A stretch of DNA of 64,000 nucleotides from JBNKVT01 sp050299335 (GCA_050299335.1 JBNKVT010000033.1:62001-126000), one strand, 5' to 3'; shown: positions 52,441 to 61,973, counted from the first letter of the stretch. The notes: generated by a model from the letters alone, not told the origin. Translations and numbers: made by a program.

Positions 52441-53838
52441 TCAGGTAATCACCATCTGCGAGGCCCGCATACAGGCCGCGAAGGCATCGACGAACCCCGT
52501 GCCGGTTGCCGCGTCCACCCCGAGCGTGGCCGGGTCGCCCATCGCCGAGCTTCCATCGGTGACATCGCGCGCCGTGTCCGACAGGACCTGTTTGACCTGC
52601 ACCGGGGTCAGGTTCGGATTGGCGCTCAGGATCAGCGCCGCAATCCCGGCGATCTGCGGGGCGGCCGCCGAGGTGCCCGAGAAGATCCCCCAGCCCTTGT
52701 CCTGCTGGGTCGCAGGCAGGTTCTCGCCCTCCAGCGCGCAGCCATGGGGAACCGGCAGCATGATATGCCCCGGCAGAGGCCGGTTCGGCCGCGATTCCCC
52801 GACGATTCCGCAGAAATCCGGTACCTGGCGTCCCGGATACAGAAGGCTGGTGAAGGAACTCGCATAGGAGGATGCCTCCAGCGCCCCGTCCTTCTGCACC
52901 GTCACCCCGCCGGCCGAGATCACCTGCGGGATGCAGCCCGGAAAGGCCCGGTGCCCGTTGCCGGCGGCGAAGATCACCACCACCCCGTCATCGATGGCAT
53001 CGAGCACGATCTGCTCGACATCCAGAAGCTCGAAGAACTGGTTCGGGTTCTGCGCCTGCAACTGCGCCTTCGAAACGACATCGATATTCCACCCCCAGCT
53101 ATGGGTCATGACATCGGGATTCTGCGCCAGACAGGTCTCCAGCGCCATGGCCGAATAATCGTCATGCTTGACCCCGATGAACTCGCAATCCGGCGCCACC
53201 GCCAGCGCGTTGGCGCTTTCGCCGGTGCCGTGGCCGCTGGTATCGATCCCCGGGTCCGATGTCGCCGGTGTCGAGACCCGGACGATATTGAACCCGTGAT
53301 CGTCGAACCACGGATGCCGCGCAAAGCCGGTATCCGACATCGCCACCCGCACCCCCTGCCCGCTCCAGCCCTGCCGGTGGCAGAGCGCGGCCCTGACCCC
53401 GCGCACCACATCGGCCACCCGCAGGTGATAGACCGAGGCGCTCGGCGGCACGAAACTCGGGGCGTAGAACTGCACCGGGCTCGGCACATAGGCAAAGGCC
53501 GCCACCTCGGCGAGCGCTGGCGGCAAGCTCAGCGGCTCGCGGGTGGTCAGCGCCGGTCCCTGGACGAAGGCCATATCGGCGCCTTCCTGGCTTTCCTCGC
53601 GCAGGGAGACGTTGAAGACCTCTTGCACCTGCGCCGAATCCATCCGCAGATCGACGGCGTTCTTCGGCGTCACATGCGCCTCGACATTGTATTCGGACAA
53701 TCGCTTCTGGGTCTCGCGGGCCCGGTCGAGATCGGGTGCGGCCTCCTTGGCGTTCGAGACGGACAGCGAGAAAGCCTCGCGGCGGAAATCCGGCTCGATG
53801 CGGGATTTCGGCACGATGCGGACACGGATATCGGACAT
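52441..53838 (-). CDS. Intracellular subtilisin-like serine protease (S8) with N-terminal prodomain
   Basis: A 465-residue protease with the full triad: Asp169 in VAMSDTGFARHP, His203 in TSGHGTGESAN, Ser390 in FSGTSAAAPQIAG, and oxyanion Asn294 in AAGN. Residues 1 to about 130 form a prodomain ending in a segment AFAYVPSPVQFYAP that would lie in the substrate cleft. There is no Sec or Tat signal, so it is either cytosolic or exported by an unknown route. The start at 53838 has a strong GGGGGAA site. It is 41 bases downstream of a gene encoding a stand-alone homologue of its prodomain, almost certainly an operon partner. Confidence 0.93.
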   Translation of the reverse strand: MSDIRVRIVPKSRIEPDFRREAFSLSVSNAKEAAPDLDRARETQKRLSEYNVEAHVTPKNAVDLRMDSAQVQEVFNVSLREESQEGADMAFVQGPALTTREPLSLPPALAEVAAFAYVPSPVQFYAPSFVPPSASVYHLRVADVVRGVRAALCHRQGWSGQGVRVAMSDTGFARHPWFDDHGFNIVRVSTPATSDPGIDTSGHGTGESANALAVAPDCEFIGVKHDDYSAMALETCLAQNPDVMTHSWGWNIDVVSKAQLQAQNPNQFFELLDVEQIVLDAIDDGVVVIFAAGNGHRAFPGCIPQVISAGGVTVQKDGALEASSYASSFTSLLYPGRQVPDFCGIVGESRPNRPLPGHIMLPVPHGCALEGENLPATQQDKGWGIFSGTSAAAPQIAGIAALILSANPNLTPVQVKQVLSDTARDVTDGSSAMGDPATLGVDAATGTGFVDAFAACMRASQMVIT

Positions 53839-53879
53839 GGTTCCCCCAATATATGCAGTTCGAAATGAATGGAGAGAGC

Positions 53880-54170
53880 CTAGCGGCCGAAATAGGTCGG
53901 GGCTGTGGGAAAATACACGTAATCGACGAATTCATCCAATTGGAGCGCCTTCAGGGTTGCCGAATCGGGTGGTTGTGGGGTGCTTTTGCTGAGATCGGTA
54001 TGAAACAGCCGGTCCGCCGCCGCCTCGTCCAGCTTGAGGTTCACCGCCCTTGGCGTCACCACCAGATCGCCGACCCCCAGCGCCTCCAGCCGGGCGCGGA
54101 TCGTCTCAGGCTGCTCCCGACCGATTGCCGACAGCACCATCCTGACCGCGATTTTCCCGTCTTCGGCCAT
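53880..54170 (-). CDS. Stand-alone prodomain-like protein, candidate inhibitor/chaperone of the adjacent subtilase
   Basis: A 96-residue protein. Its residues 10-60 match protease residues 22-78 in pattern: helix, then GVGDLVVTPRAVNLKLDEA against NVEAHVTPKNAVDLRMDSA, then an L-F-x-x-D/S-L end. The tails also match: VDYVYFPTAPTYF against AAFAYVPSPVQFYAP. It therefore looks like a duplicate of the whole propeptide supplied in trans, as an I9-type inhibitor, folding chaperone or immunity factor. The start at 54170 follows GGGGGCC. It lies 24 bases after the uvrA stop and 41 bases before the protease gene. Confidence 0.75.
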   Translation of the reverse strand: MAEDGKIAVRMVLSAIGREQPETIRARLEALGVGDLVVTPRAVNLKLDEAAADRLFHTDLSKSTPQPPDSATLKALQLDEFVDYVYFPTAPTYFGR

Positions 54171-54194
54171 CCGGCCCCCGTTCGATTTCGGCGC

Positions 54195-57083
54195 CTATTC
54201 CGCCGCCAGCACCCGTTTCGGCCCCAGGATATCCTTCAGGTAGCGGCCCGTATGGCTCGCCGCCACCCCGGCCACCGCCTCGGGCGTGCCGGTGGCGACG
54301 ATCTCGCCGCCACCATCGCCACCCTCAGGGCCGATATCGATGATGTGGTCGGCGGTCTTGATCACGTCAAGATTGTGCTCGATCACGATCACCGTGTTGC
54401 CCTGGTCGACCAGCTCGTGCAGCACCTCCAGGAGCTTCTTCACATCCTCGAAATGCAGTCCCGTCGTCGGCTCATCAAGGATATAGATCGTCCGCCCCGT
54501 CGCCCGCTTTGACAATTCCTTGGCCAGCTTCACCCGCTGCGCCTCGCCGCCCGACAGCGTCGTCGCCTGCTGGCCGACCTTCACATAGCCCAGCCCTACC
54601 CGCATCAGCGTCGTCATCTTGTCGCGGATCGACGGCACCGCCTTGAAGAATTCCTCGGCATCCTCGACCGTCATATCCAGCACATCGGCGATGCTCTTGC
54701 CCTTGAACAGCACCTCCAGCGTTTCGCGGTTATAGCGCTTGCCGCCGCAGCTTTCGCAGGTGACATAGACATCCGGCAGAAAGTGCATCTCGATCTTGAT
54801 GACGCCATCTCCCTGACACGCCTCGCACCGCCCGCCCTTGACGTTGAAACTGAACCGCCCCGGCTTGTAGCCTCGCGCCTTCGCCTCGGGTAGCCCGGCG
54901 AACCAGTCGCGGATCGGGGTGAAGGCCCCGGTATAGGTGGCAGGGTTCGAGCGCGGCGTCCGGCCGATCGGCGACTGGTCGATATCGATCACCTTGTCGA
55001 GATATTCCAGCCCCCTGATCGCCTCACAGGGCGCCGGCGTCTGCCGCGCCTTGTTCAGCCGCATGGACGCCGTCTTGAACAGCGTCTCGATGGTCAGCGT
55101 CGATTTCCCGCCGCCCGAAACGCCGGTGATGCAGGTGAAGACGCCCAACGGAAAATCCACCGAGACGTTCTTCAGATTGTTCCCCGTCGCCCCGATCACC
55201 GAGACTTTCTTACCCTTCTTCCCCTTCCGCCGCACCGCCGGAATGGGGATTTCCCGCGCCCCGGTCAGATACTGCCCGGTGATCGATTTCTTCGACCGCG
55301 CAATCGCCGCCGGAGTCCCCTCGGCAATGATCTCCCCGCCATGCACCCCGGCCCCCGGCCCGATATCGATCACATGGTCAGCCTCGCGGATCGCCTCCTC
55401 GTCATGCTCGACAACGATCACCGTATTCCCCTGATCCCTCAGGTTCTTGAGCGTCACCAACAACCGCCCGTTATCCCGCTGATGCAACCCAATCGACGGC
55501 TCGTCCAGCACATAGAGCACCCCGGTCAGCCCCGACCCGATCTGGCTCGCCAGCCGGATCCGCTGACTCTCCCCACCCGACAACGTCCCCGAGTTCCGGC
55601 TGAGCGTCAGGTAGTCGAGCCCGACATTGACCAGAAACCCCAGCCGCTCGCGGATTTCCTTCAGGATGGCGCGGGCAATCTCGTTCTTCTGGGCACTCAA
55701 GCTAGCAGGCACCGCATCCACCCAGTCCAAAGCCTCCCTGATCGACATCCGCACCACCTGCCCGACATGCAAACGCGCAGCCTTCTTGCCCTTCGCCGGC
55801 CCGATCTTCACCGCCAGCGCCTCTGGCCTGAGCCGATATCCCTCGCAAACCCCGCAAGGCCGGTTGTTCATGTATTTCTCAATTTCCTCGCGCGACCAGC
55901 TCGATTCCGTCTCGCGATACCGCCGCTCCAGCGACGGGATCAGCCCCTCGAACGGCTTCTCGATCTCGTAGGTCCGCCCGGTGTCGCGCAGCCTGAACTT
56001 CACCTTCCGCCCGCCGGTCCCATAAAGCACGATATCGCGCGCCTGTTCCGACAACTCGGCCCACGGCTTGGTCAGCGAGAACCCGTATTCCTGCGCCAGC
56101 GTCGCCAGCATCTGCTCCGAATAGGTCGAGGTCGTCCGCGCCCACGGCGCCAGCGCCCCCTTCGACAGGCTCAGCGTCGTATCCGGCACCACCAGCCGCT
56201 CGTCGACGAAAATCTCCACCCCCAGCCCGTCACAGGCCGGACAGGCCCCGAAAGGCGCGTTGAACGAGAACAGCCGCGGCTCGATCTCGGGGATCGTGAA
56301 CCCCGACACCGGACAGGCAAAGTTCTCCGAGAACGTGACCCGCTCCGGCTCCCCCGCCTTCGGTGCGGTCTCCAGAATCGCAATCCCGTCGGCGAGATCG
56401 AGCGCAGTGCGGAAACTATCCGCCAGCCGCGTCTCCAGCCCCGCCTTCACCACCAAACGGTCCACCACCACGTCGATATTGTGCCGGTATTTCTTGTCCA
56501 GCTTCGGCGGCGCATCCAGCTCGTGGAACTCGCCATTCACCTTGACCCGCTGAAACCCCTTCGCCTGCAACTCGGCGAATTCCTTGCGATATTCTCCCTT
56601 CCGGTCCCGCACGATGGGGGCCAGCAGATAGGCCCGCGTCCCCTCCTCCATCGCCATCACCCGATCGACCATGTCGGAAACCTGCTGCGCCTCGATCGGC
56701 AGCCCGGTGGCCGGGGAATACGGCGTCCCCGCCCGCGCAAACAGCAGCCGAAGATAATCGTAAATCTCCGTCACCGTCCCCACGGTCGAGCGCGGATTCT
56801 TGGACGTGGTCTTCTGTTCAATCGAGATCGCAGGCGACAGCCCCGCGATATGATCGACATCGGGCTTCTGCATCATGTCGAGAAACTGCCGCGCATAGGC
56901 GCTGAGGCTTTCGACATACCGCCGCTGCCCCTCGGCATAGATCGTGTCAAAGGCCAGGCTGGACTTGCCCGAGCCCGACAGCCCGGTAATCACCGTCAGC
57001 TGGTTGCGCGGGATATCGACATCCACCGACTTCAGATTATGCTCGCGCGCCCCGCGCACCTCGATGTTCTTCAGCTCGGCCAT
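54195..57083 (-). CDS. uvrA: Excinuclease ABC subunit A
   Basis: A 962-residue DNA damage sensor of nucleotide excision repair. The first Walker A is GLSGSGKSSLAFDTIYAEGQ; ABC signatures are LSGGESQRIRLASQIG and LSGGEAQRVKLAKELS with DEPSIGLH and DEPTTGLH after them. Two zinc modules are visible (CPVSG...CPACDG and CEACQGDG...CESCGG). I start at 57083 behind GGGGAGCAG; upstream in-frame sequence is not UvrA-like. The protease pair follows at 24 bases and may share its transcript. No canonical SOS box was found upstream. Confidence 0.97.
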   Translation of the reverse strand: MAELKNIEVRGAREHNLKSVDVDIPRNQLTVITGLSGSGKSSLAFDTIYAEGQRRYVESLSAYARQFLDMMQKPDVDHIAGLSPAISIEQKTTSKNPRSTVGTVTEIYDYLRLLFARAGTPYSPATGLPIEAQQVSDMVDRVMAMEEGTRAYLLAPIVRDRKGEYRKEFAELQAKGFQRVKVNGEFHELDAPPKLDKKYRHNIDVVVDRLVVKAGLETRLADSFRTALDLADGIAILETAPKAGEPERVTFSENFACPVSGFTIPEIEPRLFSFNAPFGACPACDGLGVEIFVDERLVVPDTTLSLSKGALAPWARTTSTYSEQMLATLAQEYGFSLTKPWAELSEQARDIVLYGTGGRKVKFRLRDTGRTYEIEKPFEGLIPSLERRYRETESSWSREEIEKYMNNRPCGVCEGYRLRPEALAVKIGPAKGKKAARLHVGQVVRMSIREALDWVDAVPASLSAQKNEIARAILKEIRERLGFLVNVGLDYLTLSRNSGTLSGGESQRIRLASQIGSGLTGVLYVLDEPSIGLHQRDNGRLLVTLKNLRDQGNTVIVVEHDEEAIREADHVIDIGPGAGVHGGEIIAEGTPAAIARSKKSITGQYLTGAREIPIPAVRRKGKKGKKVSVIGATGNNLKNVSVDFPLGVFTCITGVSGGGKSTLTIETLFKTASMRLNKARQTPAPCEAIRGLEYLDKVIDIDQSPIGRTPRSNPATYTGAFTPIRDWFAGLPEAKARGYKPGRFSFNVKGGRCEACQGDGVIKIEMHFLPDVYVTCESCGGKRYNRETLEVLFKGKSIADVLDMTVEDAEEFFKAVPSIRDKMTTLMRVGLGYVKVGQQATTLSGGEAQRVKLAKELSKRATGRTIYILDEPTTGLHFEDVKKLLEVLHELVDQGNTVIVIEHNLDVIKTADHIIDIGPEGGDGGGEIVATGTPEAVAGVAASHTGRYLKDILGPKRVLAAE

Positions 57084-57405
57084 ACTGCTCCCCGGGATGG
57101 CGGGATTGTCGGTGATTCTGTCTCTGAACTCCAGACGCGCAAACTTGGAACAAACCGTGATCGTTAACAAGGCGGGAATCGTGGTTGGAAAGACCTCCTG
57201 CCAGTAACTGTCAAGAGGCTCCCGAGGGCGGCCAGCCGCCCGATCACCCTGACCGCGCGACGCCGGATATTGCGACACGCCCGGCCTTGGCCTTCACGCG
57301 CCTAAACGCTTGATTCCCGGTGCGATCTCGCTCAGACTTGGCCACAGGGGAGTTGTGGGCGTGGCCGGTTGTCCGGACAGAAGACCCGCCCACCAGTCAG
57401 GCCGC
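57084..57405. other. Divergent promoter region of uvrA and cls
   Basis: This 322-base gap carries both promoters. A GAAC-AAACCGT-GATC sequence (57148-57162) has LexA-like half-sites in the wrong relative orientation for the Rhodobacter consensus. Nothing else resembles a gene, repeat or RNA. Confidence 0.4.
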
Positions 57406-58818
57406 ATGTTCACCACCATCAGCGCCGCATTCGTCGTCGCCCTCTTCGTCACGGCAGTCTACATGTCCTGGCGCGCCATAAACCAATCGCGCACCCCCCA
57501 GGGCGCGGTCGGCTGGGTGGTGTTCCTGCTGACCGCGCCCTATATCGCCGTTCCGGCCTATCTGTTCCTCGGCAACGTCAAATTCGCGGGTTATGTCAAC
57601 GCAAGGCGCGACTCGGCTCAGGTCGCCAGCGGCCTGCATCGGCTGCGGATCGACCACAAATCCAGGATCGATCCATCCCGCATCAACGTCCTTGCCCTGG
57701 AACGCCTCGCCGGGGTTCCCGTGGTCGCCGATAACGACATGAAACTGCTCATCGACGGGCCCGAGACCTTCGGCGCGCTTTTCGAGGCCATGGACATGGC
57801 CAAGTCCTACATCCTCGCTCAGTTCTACATCATCCGGAACGACGACTTGGGACAGGAGCTCACATCCCGCCTCATTGCCAGGGCAAAGGACGGGGTCAGG
57901 GTCCGGGTACTGTTCGACAAGATCGGCAGTTCGCGGCTTTCAGAGACCCGCCTCGGTGAAATGCGCGAGGCGGGGATCGAGATTTTCGACGTCCATTACC
58001 GCCATGCCGCGCGCAACCGCTTCCAGATCAATTTCCGCAACCACCGCAAGACCCTGATCGTCGATGGTACGACCGGGTTCACCGGCGGGCTGAATGTCGG
58101 CGATGAATATATGGGCCGCAGCAGCCGCTTCGGGCCGTGGCGGGACACCTTCCTGCGCATCGAGGGGCCGATGGTCTCGCAATTGCAGCTCTGCTTCGCC
58201 GAGGACTGGTTCTGGGCCACCGGCGAGGCGCTCGGGGACCAGGTAATCTGGGAGGCGGGCAAGGCCGCAGCCAATATGGACGGGATCATCCTGTCGAGCG
58301 GACCCGGCGACGATCTCGAAACCGGCTCGCTCTATTTCTGCAATCTCATCGACGCCGCCCGCAAGCGCGTCTGGATCGCCACGCCCTACTTCATCCCCGA
58401 CACCGATATCCTGACCTCACTGAAACTGGCGGCCATTCGCGGCGTCGATACCCGCATCCTCGTCCCCGATGCCATCGATCACCGGATCCCCTGGCTGGCG
58501 GCCCATGCGTATTTCGACGAGATCCGCGAGGCCGGGGTGAAGGTCTACCGCTACACCCGAGGCTTCATGCATCAAAAGGTGCTGCTGGTCGATGCCGATG
58601 TCGCCTCGGTGGGCACGATCAATCTCGATATCCGCTCCTGCCGGCTGAATTTCGAGGCGACGGCGATCTTTCTCGACACCCGCGCGGCGGATCGGGTGGC
58701 CGAGATGCTGAAGCGCGACTTCGCCAATGCCTTTCTGCTGGAACGGGCGCTGTCCGAGCAGGGCATTCTAAAGCGCATCGGTGCGCCGGTCGCCCGGCTG
58801 TTCTCGCCGGTGCTTTGA
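57406..58818 (+). CDS. cls: Cardiolipin synthase (phospholipase D family)
   Basis: A 470-residue membrane enzyme joining two phosphatidylglycerols into cardiolipin. Two N-terminal hydrophobic helices (FVVALFVTAVYMSW and AVGWVVFLLTAPYIAVPAYL) are followed by two HKD catalytic motifs: RNHRKTLIVDGTTGFTGGLN and GFMHQKVLLVDADVASVGT with NLDIRS after it. The start at 57406 is the first Met before the first helix; a longer frame upstream is Gly/Arg-rich and unlikely. It diverges from uvrA and converges on the BNR-repeat gene. Confidence 0.95.
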   Translation: MFTTISAAFVVALFVTAVYMSWRAINQSRTPQGAVGWVVFLLTAPYIAVPAYLFLGNVKFAGYVNARRDSAQVASGLHRLRIDHKSRIDPSRINVLALERLAGVPVVADNDMKLLIDGPETFGALFEAMDMAKSYILAQFYIIRNDDLGQELTSRLIARAKDGVRVRVLFDKIGSSRLSETRLGEMREAGIEIFDVHYRHAARNRFQINFRNHRKTLIVDGTTGFTGGLNVGDEYMGRSSRFGPWRDTFLRIEGPMVSQLQLCFAEDWFWATGEALGDQVIWEAGKAAANMDGIILSSGPGDDLETGSLYFCNLIDAARKRVWIATPYFIPDTDILTSLKLAAIRGVDTRILVPDAIDHRIPWLAAHAYFDEIREAGVKVYRYTRGFMHQKVLLVDADVASVGTINLDIRSCRLNFEATAIFLDTRAADRVAEMLKRDFANAFLLERALSEQGILKRIGAPVARLFSPVL

Positions 58819-58872
58819 CACTGGAGCGCGGGCAGGATCGGGGGCGGCCAGCAATCTGTCGGACAGGGCCGG

Positions 58873-59955
58873 TCAGCCGGGCGAAGTCAGGGTCTCGACC
58901 GAGAACACCGTCGGCAGATGGCGGGCCAACTCTGTCCAGCTGTCGCCTTCGTCGAGGCTGGCATAGACGGAGCCGGAATTGCTGGCGAAATAGAGCCCGG
59001 GCGACGGCAGGTTGTCGGTGGACATGGCCTGGCGGAGAACGGTGAAATAGCAGTTCTCCTGCGGCAGGCCCTCGCGAAGGTCGGTCCAGGTCTTGCCGCC
59101 GTCCCTCGTGCGCCACACGGCGGCCTTGGCGTCGGGAACGAAGCGGCCGCCGATATCGGAATTCATCGGCACGAACCAGGCGGTTTCGGGGTCGCCAGGA
59201 TGGACGGCGGAGGCAAAGCCGAAACTGGAGGGAAGACCCGTCTCGATGCTTTCCCAGGTCTTGCCGTCGTCGTCGCTGCGATACATGCCGCAATGGTTCT
59301 GCTGATACATCACCGGGCCGCCATTGGCCCTTGTGATCGAGTGGCAGCACTGGCCGAATTCGGCGTATTTGTCCGCTTCGGTCTCGGCATAGTCGTTACG
59401 GATGCCGCGGTTGCGGGGCTCCCAGGTTTCACCACCATCCTCGGAGGCGAAGACGCCCACCGAAGAGGCGCCGATCCAGATCCTGTTGCCATCGCCGGGG
59501 TCGCGGACGATATGGTGCAGCGTCATCCCCGCCCCGCCTGGCATCCAGTCCTTGCGGGTCGGGTGGTTGGTGAGGCCCTCGACATGGGTCCAGGTCTGCC
59601 CGTGATCCTCCGAGCGGAAGAGGCCGGCGGGTCGGGTGCCTGCGTAGACGATGCCGTCATGGGCGTCGAGGGACCAGACGGAGTTGGCCTTGTCCATGCC
59701 CTCGGGAAAGGCGAGACCGTCACCCGATTTGGTCCAGGTCTCGCCCAGATCTTCCGAGCGCCAGACGTCGATGCCGACCCAGTCATGGCCGCCGCCGGCA
59801 TAGATGGCGCTTGTGGCGGTGTCGGCGGTGACGTGGTTGATCGGCCAAGTGTCGCAGAAAGGCCCCTTGAGGGTCCAGTCGCGGCGGGCTTCATCCGATT
59901 GCAACAGGAACGCGCCCTTAGAGGTGCCGAGGAGGATGATAACAGTTTTACTCAT
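58873..59955 (-). CDS. BNR/Asp-box repeat beta-propeller protein
   Basis: A 360-residue protein with at least six Asp-box repeats of the S-x-D-x-G-x-T-W type: SEDLGETW, SEDHGQTW, SEDGGETW, SDDDGKTW, TRDGGKTW and SLDEGDSW. These form the blades of a sialidase/photosystem-assembly-like propeller. There is no signal peptide and no sialidase Arg triad, so it is not expected to be a sialidase. It lies 41 bases downstream of the CpdB-like gene on the same strand. Function unknown; ligand or protein binding is likely. Confidence 0.85.
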   Translation of the reverse strand: MSKTVIILLGTSKGAFLLQSDEARRDWTLKGPFCDTWPINHVTADTATSAIYAGGGHDWVGIDVWRSEDLGETWTKSGDGLAFPEGMDKANSVWSLDAHDGIVYAGTRPAGLFRSEDHGQTWTHVEGLTNHPTRKDWMPGGAGMTLHHIVRDPGDGNRIWIGASSVGVFASEDGGETWEPRNRGIRNDYAETEADKYAEFGQCCHSITRANGGPVMYQQNHCGMYRSDDDGKTWESIETGLPSSFGFASAVHPGDPETAWFVPMNSDIGGRFVPDAKAAVWRTRDGGKTWTDLREGLPQENCYFTVLRQAMSTDNLPSPGLYFASNSGSVYASLDEGDSWTELARHLPTVFSVETLTSPG

Positions 59956-59996
59956 GATATCAGCTCCTTGGGGCGTGTTTCTGAGGTTGTTTCAGG

Positions 59997-61973
59997 TCAG
60001 AGGGTGATGCGGTAACGGGCGAAGCCGTCGGCACCGTCGCCGGCGGGCTCGATGCTGACCGCCTTGACGTCGTCAATATATCCCGCCCCGGCGGGGCCGG
60101 TGTCGAAGAGCACCGTCGTTCCAGGCATCGCCTTGAATTTCCAGTTGGAATCGGCGGACGGGTTGATGGTGCCCTGCTCGACAATATAGCGCACGATGAC
60201 GTCGCGGTTGGTGTCGGGGCCGACGAAAATGATGGTCGAGCCGTCGGCACCGGGGAAATTGCCGCCACCACCGGCGCGGTAGTTGTTGGTGGCAACGACG
60301 AATTTCTGCGCCGGATCAATGGGTTGACCGTTGAAGTTGAGGTTGACGATGCGGTTGGCTCCGGCGTCCAGCAGCTCACCCTTGGGGTCATATTTCGACG
60401 GTTGCGACAGGTCGATCTCGTAGGTCACACCATCGATGATGTCGAAATTGTAGCTGGGGAATTCGGGATTGATCAGCGGGACATCCACAGCCCCCGGCTC
60501 GATCTGGTTGAAGATGCCGGCCGAGCGTTCCAGCCAGTCCTTGACCTCTGCCCCCGTGATCAGCACCGCGCGGGTGGTGTTGGGGTAGAGATAGAGATCG
60601 GCGACGTTCTTGATCGCCACAGCCCCCGGTTTGACGTCCGTGTAGTATTCCGGCCCGCCACGTCCCCCGGCCTTGAACGGGGCGGCGGCCGAGAGGATCG
60701 GCAGGCCTTCCCATTCGGTGCCTGCCATCATCTGCTCGGTATACCAGAGCTGGGCCTGGCTGACGATCTGCACCGAGGGGTCGTCGGCGACCAGCGCAAA
60801 GTAGGAGTGCAGGGAGGCCGAGGTCTCGCCGACCGGGCGGCGGATATAGTCGAGCGTGGCCTCATGGACATCGGCGATGGAGGCGAGAACCGCCTCATCG
60901 CTTTCGACCAGCGGCACATTGTCCCGTTCGACCCGCTCATAGATCGGACGCGCCGAGGATTCAGCCGCCGCGACCCGCCATTCACCGCCGTCATGCTCCA
61001 GCGCCAGATCGATCAGCCCCATATGCGAGCCCCAGAACCCGGCCATGGTGGCGGGCTTGCCCATCAGCGTGCCCTTTTCAGGATCGATCAGCGCGCTGGC
61101 CTCGTAGCTGTCGCCGGGGAAGACCAGATGGTGGTGCCCGGTGACGACGGCGTCGATACCGTCGATCCCGGCCAGATAAAGCGAAGCATTCTCCATTCGG
61201 TCGGAGGGGCCGGTCTCGCTGATACCGGAATGGGACAGGGCGACGATGATATCGGCCCCGGCTTCCTTCATTTCGGGAATGAAGGCGGCGGCGGTCTCGA
61301 TGATGTCGCGGGTATTGGCGCTGCCCTCCAGATGGAGCCTGTCCCAAGTCATGATCTGCGGCGGGCAGAATCCGATCAGACCGACCTTGATCGCATGGGT
61401 CCGGCCCGCGCCATCGGTGACTTCGCGGTCGAGGATGACATACGGCTTGACGAACAATTCGTCCTCGCGCGGATTGGCGCGCAGCTCGCCCTTGACGACA
61501 TTGGCCGAGATGACGGGGAAATCCGCCCCGGCAACGGAATTCATCAAAAAGTCGAGCCCGTAATTGAACTCGTGATTGCCGAAGGTGGAGGCAGCATAAC
61601 CCAGCGTGTTCATCGCGGTGATGACCGGGTGCATGTCGCCGTCCTTCATGCCCCGCTCATAGGCCATGTAATCGCCCATCGGATTGCCCTGCAGGAAGTC
61701 GCCATTGTCGACCAGGATCGAGTTGGTGGCCTCGGCGCGGATGGCGTCGATGATCGAGGCGGTGCGGGCGAGACCGACCGTATCGACCTCGCGGTCGGCA
61801 TAGTAGTCGTAAGGATAGACGTGGACGTGCAGGTCGGTGGTCGACAGGATCCGCAGATGCGCGCCATTGGCCTGCGCGTTGGCGGAGAATGGGTGAAGGG
61901 CGATGAAAGCGCCTGTCATGGCTGTGCTGGCAAGGAAATCTCGGCGGGTCGGGGTGAAGGGAAGGTTAGGCAT
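59997..61973 (-). CDS. cpdB: Periplasmic 2',3'-cyclic-nucleotide phosphodiesterase / 3'-nucleotidase (CpdB-like)
   Basis: A 658-residue metallophosphoesterase with 5'-nucleotidase C-terminal domain. A Tat signal (TPTRRDFLAS) starts the protein and predicts folded export. Metal motifs are LRILSTTDLHVHVYPYDY, ILVDNGDFLQGNPMGDY, STFGNHEFNYGLDF and VTGHHHLVFPGD. The C-terminal substrate domain covers about 380-640. The start at 61973 has GGAG upstream. The enzyme salvages nucleotides from RNA breakdown products. It precedes the BNR gene and diverges from suhB. Confidence 0.9.
   Translation of the reverse strand: MPNLPFTPTRRDFLASTAMTGAFIALHPFSANAQANGAHLRILSTTDLHVHVYPYDYYADREVDTVGLARTASIIDAIRAEATNSILVDNGDFLQGNPMGDYMAYERGMKDGDMHPVITAMNTLGYAASTFGNHEFNYGLDFLMNSVAGADFPVISANVVKGELRANPREDELFVKPYVILDREVTDGAGRTHAIKVGLIGFCPPQIMTWDRLHLEGSANTRDIIETAAAFIPEMKEAGADIIVALSHSGISETGPSDRMENASLYLAGIDGIDAVVTGHHHLVFPGDSYEASALIDPEKGTLMGKPATMAGFWGSHMGLIDLALEHDGGEWRVAAAESSARPIYERVERDNVPLVESDEAVLASIADVHEATLDYIRRPVGETSASLHSYFALVADDPSVQIVSQAQLWYTEQMMAGTEWEGLPILSAAAPFKAGGRGGPEYYTDVKPGAVAIKNVADLYLYPNTTRAVLITGAEVKDWLERSAGIFNQIEPGAVDVPLINPEFPSYNFDIIDGVTYEIDLSQPSKYDPKGELLDAGANRIVNLNFNGQPIDPAQKFVVATNNYRAGGGGNFPGADGSTIIFVGPDTNRDVIVRYIVEQGTINPSADSNWKFKAMPGTTVLFDTGPAGAGYIDDVKAVSIEPAGDGADGFARYRITL

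Noticed and set aside
57148..57162. GAAC-N7-GATC upstream of uvrA as an SOS box
   Set aside because: The Rhodobacter form is GTTC-N7-GATC and the general form GTTC-N7-GTTC; here the half-sites are in a different relative orientation, so I did not call it.
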